The notes below the pieces were generated by a model. The model made no database searches, was not told the origin of the DNA, and worked only from the letters and a program-made list of their open reading frames with translations. A program made the translations under genes and the position numbers. Below, piece after piece: positions 13,479-23,572 of a stretch of DNA of 64,000 bases. Positions within the stretch are counted from its first letter, which is position 1; every line of letters starts with the position of its first letter. Source of the DNA: Tetrahymena thermophila SB210 (Eukaryota; Ciliophora; Oligohymenophorea; Hymenostomatida; Tetrahymenidae); NCBI RefSeq assembly GCF_000189635.1, contig NW_002476379.1:186001-250000 (forward strand), read 5' to 3'.

Positions 13479-14179
13479 TATTTTTAGTAGAAGTTCCTTA
13501 ATTTATTTTATTTATTTTTATTAATAATTTTTTAAATTTTTATTATCTTTAAAAATGCGTTTAAATACCGCGAAATCATTTAGCGAATTTTAGTTTGTAA
13601 TGATAATAAATTCTATTAATTTATATTTCAAAGCTTTCGGAGGTAATATGGTCATTAATAAACAAGTAAATATCTTCTAATTAAATAAATTAAATTCTTT
13701 AAATAATTTTAAAAGTATTTTAAATTCTCGAATCAAGAAACTAGTTAAATTTTTCATTAAAAAATTTATAAAATTAATTTCTAAAAATACAACAGCAAAA
13801 TTATTTTAAAAATATTTTAAACAAAATTATTTAAAATAAATTAATATTTATTTTAATTTTGAAGTTGGAATGCATTTAAATTTTAAATGTTATAAAATTC
13901 TTTAAATAAATAAAAATAATTTATATTGAATAAATTTTAATATTTGAGAAAAAGTACTTTTCCGAAATGAAAAAGAGTGCATAATTAATTAATTATTTAA
14001 TTAGTTAATATTTTTGTAAATAAAGTTTATTAATATAATTAATAAAGTATATCCAATCAATTATTATTTTTTCTTAATGTATTTAATTAATTTTTCTTAT
14101 AAATAATTGTTAGAAGAAACTTTGTAAAAAAGGTAAATTAATGAAATGACTGTAAAATATTATAAACGTATTTCTTTCA

Positions 14180-14549
14180 AACAGAATTAGAATTGATATG
14201 ATTTAAGTCTAGTTTTTAAAATCCATTTTAGCGGATCCTCGGTTAATAACGTGTACTGGTCTACTTTGATCAATCCCATTCCAGCTATGATAATTTTTTA
14301 AAGGGCGTGAAGCGATTAGATAACATCTATTCCATCCCGAAGACAAAAAATCATTTATGTTTAAAACAAAGAAAGAAAAAGTTAATAATGGCCTTTTTTA
14401 CTCCTTTTTACAGGACTATATCAAAAATTAAAATTAAAACTTTAGATAAGGTTATCTAACCATCTAAAAATCTTTTTCCTAATTTTTTTTTCAAAATATT
14501 ACCTTAACATATATTTGAGGATTTGAAGCTCGAAACTAAACTATCTCAT
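14180..14549 (-). pseudogene. Degenerate, truncated E1-like (AOS1/UBA adenylation-domain) coding relic
   Basis: A 14503-14549 block reads MRQFSFELQILKYMLR and stops at a GTAATA donor. This lines up with the N-terminal RQ-R-WG-LEAQ-L motif of ubiquitin-like E1 enzymes. The next block (about 14223-14352) reads ALQKIIIAGMGLIKVDQYTL and then LTEDPLKW. It resembles the E1 region KNLxLAGVxxLTMLDxxxVxxEDP of the SUMO E1 subunit AOS1/SAE1. The Gly-rich nucleotide loop expected just before it is degraded (LRDGIDV instead of GxxGLG). Past LKW the frame decays into AT-rich sequence with no further E1 motif. The block is visibly GC-richer than its surroundings. This is probably a gene fragment; a very short diverged gene cannot be excluded. 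The plus strand is also open, so the call rests on motif resemblance by eye. Confidence 0.35.
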
Positions 14550-15681
14550 TGCTCTGCTAAAATAAATTTCTCTTTTCTTTATATTTTAAAACTAATAAGG
14601 GACGTATATGTTTAACTAATATTTTCTTATTCCTTGTTCAAAATTAAAAATAAAAAATTGAGGAAAGTTGATTAAAATTGCCATTAAATAAAATAAATAA
14701 ATTAAAAAAATCTTTACCTGCCAAAAAACAATTAAAAACAAACAAATAAATAAACAAACAAAATAAATTAATTGATTTAAAACAAACAAACAAATTTTAA
14801 CTGACAAATTCAATAAATAACAATCTAATAAAATTAATAAAAATAAATGAAAGATACCAAATCAAATAAAAATCTTAATAAAATCTTAAATATAAACAAA
14901 TCTAAAGAAAATTAGAAAAAAAAATCAAAAATATAGCTGCACTGTTACTTACCAACTAATTATATTTTTATTTTTATAATTAATTCATTTTTTTTTTCTT
15001 TTTTCATTCAAGGCTTTTAATTTTTTTTTCATAAAAAAAGATTTCCATTTATAATCAATTTTATTAATTGAATTTTTATGCTTTTTGCTAATGCATTCAT
15101 ATTATTGGTTTATCTTAATTTTTTTAATCCAATGTGCAAAAAATATATTTTTTTTAAATAATTAAAATTTTTTAAATTGACAGAAGTTTATTTTTGTAAA
15201 ATAATTATTAAAATGTTTTATTTTAAGAATGTAAATATTTTTTTGTTTGCGATAATTTAAAAAAATATTTAATAAAAACATGTTATAAATTTAAATCTAA
15301 TGCATTTATTTTTAAATAAAAATGAAAATTATATATTTGAATTAAATAATTTAAGTGTAAAGTAAGTATAAGTTTAAAAATGGAATTTAGTGTTGCTGTG
15401 ATATGTATTTATAAATTATAAAATTTATTGTTATTAATTGATTGTTAAAATAAATTAAGCTACAATAAATATTTGAATTAGAAATAGATAAATTTTCCAT
15501 AAAAAATGGATTAAAATATTTTATATTTATAAAAAATGTTAAAATGCTTAATTTAAATAAAAATTGAAATAAAATAATAAGAGGAAAAGCAATGAATAAT
15601 TAAAATATAATTTATTAATAAATATTTAATTTTAATATTTTTAATTTATTTTATTGATATTTTTATTAATTTTTATTTAAG

Positions 15682-15728
15682 TTAATTTGATAATAATGTT
15701 TCGCGCCTGCCTGCTAATATCAAATTAA
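15682..15728. repeat. Inverted repeat with GC-rich loop containing an E2F-like sequence
   Basis: Arms ttaatttgata (15682-15692) and tatcaaattaa (15718-15728) are perfect 11-base inverted copies. The loop holds TTTCGCGCC (15699-15707), which fits the E2F/DP consensus TTTSGCGC, followed by tgcctgc. It lies 1.2 kb upstream of the SUMO E3 start in otherwise A/T sequence. A regulatory role is inference only. Confidence 0.3.
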
Positions 15729-16937
15729 TTAAAGTCTTTATATGAATTGGTGGGAAAAAATTATAAACTAATATTTAGATAGATAAATTCTGTATTGAAA
15801 ATTTAGACAAGTGGTATGTTTGTTAATTCAAAACATATAAATATTCATATTATTTAAAAATTAAGAGTAATGAAGAAATTTTTTGAATAAATATTTTATG
15901 CTTAACATAAAATTTAATATATGAAAAATTGTAAATCAAATCAATAGGATGTTGTTATTTTTTCGCTTTTTTAAATGGATGAAAAAAAAAATAGCATGTT
16001 TAAATCTCAAATTTGAAATTCAACGAATCTCATCATATTTTGTTTTTTTTATTTAAAAAGATTCGTTTACTATATATTATTATCCATTCGCAAATTTATC
16101 TTTGATTTCAAACATATACACTTACTTAAGTCATTATCTAGTAGAAGAATTGATTGAAAATTTTGCCAATTCGAAACTTACGTTTTTATTTTTAAATATT
16201 CAAAACTCCTAGAAACTACTTTGCTAAAAAAATTAAAATATTTATGAGATGTTGCAAATTTTCGATTTTTTGAGAACATAAAGTAAAAATTTAAAAATGG
16301 ATATGATGGAGGGAATATAAAATATTTCAGATTAAATAAAGAAAATGTGTTCGGATTAATTAAATTATGTATTTAGGAAATATAAATAAATATGCTATAA
16401 ATATAAAGTGAATATTTTTTTCTATAAATAAGATTTTAGAAAGACATTTATATTTAGAAGGAATAATAATGAGAAATAGCTCATTGAATTGTACTCACTA
16501 ACTCACTCAGTCTTTTGTTTTTCGTATTGAGCAGGAGAGAGAAAAGTATATTTTTTATATAAGAGCTCATTTGCATGTGCATGCAATGGTTTTGTTTGTA
16601 TAAAACTAGCAAATTAAATAAAGGTTAGGAGTAAGAAAGGGACATTGAAATTAACTATCAATAAATAAATAAAAATAAAAAGGAAAAGAAAGAAATTAAT
16701 TTGCTTTTTAGACGCATTGCATCTGATTCTCTTTGAAAAAAAAATATAATCATTCAAGATACAAATAGTAATTAAAAATCATATATATTAACAAAAGGAG
16801 GAATTAATCCAATTCAATATATTAAATACAAAACAATTACTGGTACCTCCATAAATACACAAGTAGTTTTTGTTCTCACTCAGGTCGTTCATCATAATTC
16901 AAACTTAAGTTCATAAAAGAAAGAAAAGATATCTATA

Positions 16938-19900
16938 ATGGCTCTCTCTTCAAGCGCTAAATAGTAATATGAAACTCTTATGAGCAACATCGCTCAGGCC
17001 AAAGGTTTGCATAACTTACCTAAAAAGGAATTAAATTAGATAGGTTAGGATTTAGGATTGACAAATTTAAAAAAACATGAAATGATTCATTCTATTTCAA
17101 GCAAGCTAATTTAGATGATTATGTCCTCTAGCACTATGGATATTCCTAGTCATCCTGCAATTGAAAATAGTCCTATTTTGAAAGAAATTATAAAAGGATT
17201 TTTCGATTAGTTTAGTGCTGGCAAATAAAGCATTTATACTCAGTCTTAACAATAATAGTAGCAATAGTAATAGCAATAGCAGTAATAGCAGCTGTATCTC
17301 CAATAATTGATGGATCTCTATGGAGGCACCTCAAGTAATTTAAATTTTATTTTCACATCACTGTCTATTTAATTCAAAAGACATTTTCTTTGTCAAAATT
17401 AAGACAGAGGGTCAACCTTTTAAAGACATTAAATTATAATTATTGGCGCACCTTTTTTTATCAAAATAAAATTTGACTAAAATCCCAAAGAAGTTTTAGA
17501 AAAATTTTACTTTTAAACATTTTATACAAAATAATTGTTAATTGATACTGTATAATGTGCCAACAGTAGAATTCTTGGCTAGAGGAAGTCAGGAAAGGGA
17601 GTTAACTAGATTTTAAATTTATTTTTTAATAAAACTAATATAATTTCCTTTTTATTTACAAAAATAGGTTAAGGAATGTCTGCATAGCAAGCCTAATTAT
17701 ATTAGTATTTACTATTACAAGCTAGTTAGTCAGGAAGCCAACCATTAATTAATTCATAAGCGTAAGCAGTTTTTTACATTTGAAAAAAATTATTTTTATA
17801 TTGATTTAAATAGAAATTTTAGTTAATATAAAGCATAACTAAGAAAAGAAAAGCATAAAATTAATTTAAAAGAAAGCATATTTGTTTATTCATTCAGTTT
17901 TTAAAAAAGAAATAAAATATTAAATAGCTAAAGAAGAAATATATAGCTTGTAATATGAAATTATCAAATTATTTTAAATTATTTAATAGTTTTTCCTCTT
18001 AGAAAAAAAAACAAAAAATGTAAATACAAACAAACAAACAAATAAGCAAATATACAAAAATAAATTAGTGTTAAATTTATTTAGCTTATGACTGGCAAAA
18101 GTTCTATGCATGCATTTATCTAGTTAATTAGTATTTTTCTAGATCAAAAGTTTAAATAAAAAAACTATTTCGAATGCTTGTTCCAATTTTAATTTTTCAT
18201 TACAAGATATATGAAATTTAAGAATAGATAATTAAACTAAAATAAGATGAGGAAAAATTAAATTTAAATAAATTAATAATTAATTAAAAAATAAAATACC
18301 TCACTTAATCAATTTTGATATAATATGTTTTACATAATTTTTTACAAATTATTTATTTAATAACTTTTTTTTATTTTTTATTTCCCCAAACTAATTAATT
18401 TTATTAAAATCGCCTTAATATCCACTTCACACTAAAAATACATTTTATCAAGGAACTTTTTTTACATAAATTATTCATTCTCATTTTTTAAGAAATAATA
18501 TTCTTTTATTCAAAAAAAAAAATAATTTAAATTGTAATTTGTGCTTTATTCAATTTCTAATTAAATTATCAACTATGGACTCTAATATTTTTATTTTAGG
18601 CTAACCAGCTCTTTATTTACCATATTATAATTATTATTATTATAGAAATCAAGCATAGCTCTAGTAATTACTTGCTTATTCACAATATCCTATGACATCA
18701 CAACAATTAACTTAGATCTAATAACTATTGACATCACAATAATAACCTTAAACATCTTCATTATCATCAGCTGCCTCAACTTTATCAGCTCTTCAATTAT
18801 AATAAGCAGCTGCTGCAGGAGGTGTTTTATCTGCCTCATCTTTAAATCCATAGCAATAATATCATTATTACTAGCAATACCTCACAGATCCTTCATTTGC
18901 TACTTTATCATAATAACAATAGTAATACATCATTCAGTAAATGTAGTAGTTGCAACAATAAGCATAACAGTATTAGCTTTCCTCTTAATAGCTTACTTCT
19001 TAAAATACTTAATAGCAATTATTATAATAGCAAGCTGCGTAATAATACTCGTAGTAGTTATAGCTTCAATAGTAATAATAATAGTATCAAAACTAATAGC
19101 TTTATATGCAAGCACAATAAGCTACTGTAGCACCTAATAACTCAGCTGATAAGCAAGAACTTAACAAGAATGAATGTATTTGCAACAGTTGTGATAGATT
19201 ATATCGTGATTTGAATAAAATTAGGGAAGAAGAAAGATTCAATAAAGCTATTTAATGCGTTACATGCAATAATAAATTCCATCCTACATGCGTTAAAGTT
19301 AGTGTCAATAGTGAATAAGCTCGAATTTATGAATGCCCTATTTGTACTCTTGAAAAACTTGACCCTTTGAATAAACCTGTTGAAGTTATTCAGCCTCCCA
19401 CTATTATTTCAGGATAAGGTTGTATCACATATTTTTAAGTCTCTAATGAACTCTACCTCAAGCTCGGAAAGAAAAACCATTCAGTTGAGATTAGATGCAT
19501 TCGTATTGACGGCACAAAAAATATGTACGAAACTACCTGGCCTGATTCTGGTGAGTGCAGTCTCAATAATTAAAAGCTAAAGGAGTACCAACCTCTGTAA
19601 TAAAATTCATCCTTAAAAAAGAGAAAAGATGAAAAATATACTTTAAAAGATGTTTCCATGATCCAAAAGGGATTAAACCTTATCTAAATTAAAGAAAATA
19701 TCCATTAGAATACTAAGTCTAGTTATAGGATCGATCCTAATTCAATTCACGTGTTTGCAATTTATTTAGTAAGAAAAGTTCCTCACGCTGAATTTATTTC
19801 TACTATCCCTATTCGCTCTGAAGAAGAATGCAAGGAAATTATCAGACAACAATTCATCTAAGCAAACAAGAGAAAAAAACTCAAAATTCTTCTTGAATAA

Positions 19901-22619
19901 AAAAAGCAATAGCAACTTCATAATTAAGTTTAATCTGATGATTAAAAAAATTAAAATGAATAGAAAGACACTGAAAAAGATAAGGAATTAGAAAACGGCA
20001 ATTAAGTTAATGGAAAGTAAGCTGGGGAAGCTATTGAAATAGAAGAAAATGCATAGAACGAGAGTAAACCTGATGAAGAATAAAAATAATCTAGCAATAC
20101 CAATCACTCAGAAGAATCTTAGAATTTGCAAGCATAAACTGGAGAGGCCTCTGAAAACTAAGCTAAAAGTGGTGAACAGGTAGAGAATGATAATAATATG
20201 GCAATAGAAGAATAAGCAAATGGTGATCAAGAAAAAGCCAAGACTGATGATTAATAGTAAGATACCTAAGAAAAATAAAAGATTGATATTGAAGAGGAAT
20301 AGTAGGAAAAAAAAGAAGGTAAAAAAAATATATATTTTATCATATTTATCAATAAAATAAATGAATCAATTTAAATTAAAATATTTTTATTTTTTAGATA
20401 AAAAAGAAGAAAAGGAAGAAGAAATCGAATTAAAAAAAGTTGAAGAAGAATAAGACAAAAATTAGTAAAATCCTTCTGAAAAGACAGAAGAAAAGAAATT
20501 AACATACGTTGATGTTGATCTTTCAGAAATAAATGATAAAGATGAAGATAAAAATTTCATTTAGGATGAAGACGATGATGAAGATGCTGGATTCAAAATT
20601 GATAAACTAAATGTCAGCTTGAATTGCACCTTTGGATTTAACACTATTAAAACTCCAGCTAAAGGAAAGTACTGCAAACATGTTTAATGTTTCAGCTTAG
20701 AAAACATGATTCTTATCACAGAGGCTACTGTTCCTAGAAAATGGAAATGCCCTATCTGTAAACTTAAATGCTATGATATTGTTATAGATTCTTATATGCA
20801 AAAAATAATCAATTCTTTCAAAGAATAAAATCTTAATGTAACTGAAATATCCTTTGATCAGGAAGCAAATTATGAAATCCATAAGCTTAAAAAAGAGAGT
20901 GATGACGAAGACGATTTCGATGATGAAATTGGTACTAAACCAGCTACAAACAACACAACCACTTCTACTGCTGCTGCTTCATAGGTAGAAGCTAATAAAG
21001 AAAATAAAGCTGAAGTAGATAATTAAAAACCTACTGAAAATCAGAACCAAGAAAAATCTGATCAAAAAGATGACCAATAAGCATCAGATAGTAATAAATA
21101 AGGTGAAGGAGAAAAGAAGAAAAAGAAAGTTTCAAATGATGACCCTGTTATTATCGTTGATGAAGATGAAGATGAATCTGAATAAAAGAAAAAGTAGTTA
21201 CAAATGAAACTCAATTTAATTGCTGGTGAAAATGCCTAAGTTAATGGAAAAAATGAAAAGGAATAAGCTGCTTAGATCTCTCAAGATGGCAAGGAGATCA
21301 ACGATTAAGAAAAATAATAAGCCATGAATATAGAAAACCATAACAATGAAGGTAAAGAAAATGAGGAAAAGTCTGCTAATGAAGCTAACAAAGGAGGAGA
21401 AATGACTAAAGAAAAAGTTGAAATTCCAGACAGCTTCTTCAAATTAAAAGAAAAACTCCAACAAAGTATTTAATCATCTGCAAATATCTATTCAGATGAT
21501 TATACTTATGAAGAATTCTTTGAAACATAAGCAGAAAAGATATAAGAGTTGAAGTTAAAGTCTGTTAGACAATCTTGTCGCAACAAAATAACAAAAAATT
21601 TAAAGAAGCACTATCCAGAACTCGTTAACTTGATCAAAAAAGATGCTACAGCCCAATTAATTGCTAGCTTAGACTAATACGAATAAAACAATAGTCGCAG
21701 AAACAATCTTTATATTAATGATTACTCAAAAATTTTAAATAGCACTGGTTAAATTTCAAAAGAAACTGCAACCATTAAAAATAAAGGTTTAAATAAGTCT
21801 TCATCTACTGGTTTACATACAGCAGCAACATCAGCTACATTACAATTACCTTCTACTCTTTATGGATATGATATTCTAGGTACTTAAAGCTTAATACCTC
21901 AATTTTCTTCAAACTCGTTTAACTTATTTGCCTCACGTAATCCCAGTACCTACAATTTTATACCCATTACCTCCTAAGCTACTTCAGCTTCAGTAGGAGC
22001 ATCAGGTGCTGCTCCAGCTTCTTCGAGTACCAATTTAAATAGCTTTGTTGCTCCATTAACTGCCAACACAGCTGCTTCTACTAATCCTACTACTGCTGCT
22101 ACAACTACTACAGCTGCTCCTGGAACAGCAAATCCTAGTGCTTCAACAGCAGCAGCCACTTAATAATACTACTAATTACTTGAACAGCAAAATGACTTTT
22201 CAAACATGTTTAATTAATTCTAATTTGGCTTTGGAGGATAATCAAACCAATTATCTAACTTGTTTAACATAGCATAGCTCACTCAACCTAGTGCTTACTC
22301 CGCCTCCTCAGCTACAGACCCCACAAGCTTGTATAATCTTTACATGAATTCAGGAGCATATGCAAATTTATTAGGAGGATAATCTAATATTGCATTCCCA
22401 AATACTCCTAATACTTCAGCCTAAACAAACTCTTAAACAACTTAAAAAAAATAAAAACAAAAATCCAGTTCTTCAGCAGCAAAGAAAAGTAGTACTAGTC
22501 AAGGTGCTTCATAAAGTGCAAATAATACTGCAGCAGGAAGTAATAAAAGTGCAGCGGTCACCTAAGAAGTAGTAAATAAAGGGAAAGCTGATGACCCAAT
22601 TTGCTTAGAAGATGATTGA
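16938..22619 (+). CDS. SIZ/PIAS-type SUMO E3 ligase (SAP-PHD-PINIT-SP-RING) with SUMO-interacting motifs
   Basis: It transfers SUMO from Ubc9 to chromatin-linked substrates. Exons 16938-17334, 17668-17761, 18646-20318 and 20398-22619 join in phase into 1461 residues. The SAP helix-turn-helix (GLHNLPKKELNQIGQDLGLT) is in exon 1, followed by a poly-Gln run. A Gln-rich linker leads to a PHD-like finger (19168-19350: CICNSC, CVTCNNKFHPTC, ECPIC). The PINIT region comes next (19415-19810). The SP-RING is at 20610-20830: KYCKHVQCFSLENMI then WKCPICKLKC. DDPVIIVDEDEDE (21137-21175) is a textbook SUMO-interacting motif, and the C-terminus DDPICLEDD looks like a second. The middle is Lys/Glu/Gln-rich and probably disordered. 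The domain order equals plant SIZ1. Alternative model: exon 2 reads on to a TGA at 17781-17783 and a second gene starts at the ATG 18575, separating SAP from the rest. The 884-base third-exon intron is long for this genome. Confidence 0.85.
17238..17300 (+). repeat. Poly-glutamine tract encoded by mixed TAA/TAG/CAA/CAG
   Basis: About twenty consecutive Gln codons in the SUMO E3 gene use all four Gln codons of the ciliate code, so the tract is a protein-level repeat and not a slipped trinucleotide. The same DNA read on the minus strand gives a spurious poly-Leu frame. Confidence 0.8.
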
Positions 22620-23572
22620 AGGTATAAAGTGAGTTAATAGCTTATAAAATTGTGAATATATATAAAATTTGTATCTTTCTATTAAATTCATTCATACATA
22701 ATATATTTTAAAAATATAATTAATAGAATTGTTTTCTGTTTGTTTTTGTATTCTTATAAAAGCTTGTTTAAAAATTATAAATTTTGTCCATTTTATTTTA
22801 TTTATTTATTTTAACAAAAAGAGTTATATCTAATACAAAAATGAATACTTTTTATATATTTTTTGTTAATCAAATAAATAGATATACCTTTAATCTAATT
22901 TGTTCATAATGAAATTTAAATTATCAAAAATAAACTTTATTAATATAAAATGTAAAATTTACATTCAAAAAATTAATTAAATAGAGATATGTTAAAATTT
23001 ACTTTAATAAATTAACTTAAAGGTGAGTTTTAGTTTGATTCTATATTGTATTTGTCTACATAAAGCTGATGACTTAATGTAGTTGAAGTTATATAATGAG
23101 TTAATAGGTCATTAAATTCTGAATTTATTTATTTATGTTTCTTTTAATTTCTTAATATTTTAAAAATATAATTAATAGAAATGTATTTATCTGCTTTTGA
23201 ATTCTTGTGATAACTTGTTTAAAAATTTATAAACTTTGTCAACTTTATATTTATTTTTTTGAAGCAGATTAATAAAAAGAATTATCATACAATAAATAAT
23301 TGAATACTTCTTAAATAATATTTTTTTACTAAGTTGATATATTTTGTAACTAGCTCATACACTAACACTATGACGTTTAAATTTATTATTATAAATAAAA
23401 ATGATTTTAATATAAAATATAAAAAGAATTACTGCCAAAATTTTAATTAAATACAAATTTATTTTTTTATTTACAAATTAATATTTTTTTTTGAATAATT
23501 TTGTTAAAATTTATTTTAATAAATCAATTCTAAGGCGAATTTTAGTTTGTATCTATATCGTATTTGTCTGCA
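22584..23572. repeat. Old tandem duplication spanning both convergent gene ends
   Basis: Copy 1 is about 22584-23061 and copy 2 about 23062-23572; they are imperfect, with indels shifting the offset from 478 to 512 bases. Matching landmarks are aaagctgatgac (22584 and 23062), gagttaatag, taaaaatataattaatag, gcttgtttaaaaattataaa against acttgtttaaaaatttataa, and the right-hand block ending tttgtctaca (23051) against tttgtctgca (23563). Copy 1 starts with the real 3' end of the SUMO E3 gene and ends with a decayed copy of the channel gene's last codons (VDKYNIESNQNSP against ADKYDIDTNQNSP). Copy 2 starts with a decayed SUMO E3 tail and ends with the real channel tail. Confidence 0.75.

Larger units (their letters stand above)
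13479..16937. other. Long intergenic region upstream of the SUMO E3 gene
   Basis: This 3.46 kb gap separates two divergently transcribed genes, so it must contain both promoters. It is very AT-rich except for three places: a locally GC-richer E1-like coding relic (14180-14549), an 11-base inverted repeat enclosing a GC-rich core (15682-15728), and a moderately GC-richer stretch near 16480-16620 close to the SUMO E3 start. No tRNA or other RNA gene was recognised. Confidence 0.55.

Noticed and set aside
14223-14345. GC-richer island as a structured RNA (5S rRNA, U6 or U3-like)
   Set aside because: Only short words such as gtgaagcg match; no box A/B, no full-length alignment. The E1-like coding reading on the minus strand explains it better.
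17106-17303. Minus-strand poly-Leu frame
   Set aside because: Shadow of the poly-Gln tract of the SUMO E3 gene.
18382-18390. ccccaaa as a telomeric repeat
   Set aside because: A single copy without tandem CCCCAA units; no telomere addition site.
21974-22159. Ala/Val-rich minus-strand frame
   Set aside because: Shadow of the Ala/Thr/Ser-rich C-terminal low-complexity segment of the SUMO E3 gene.
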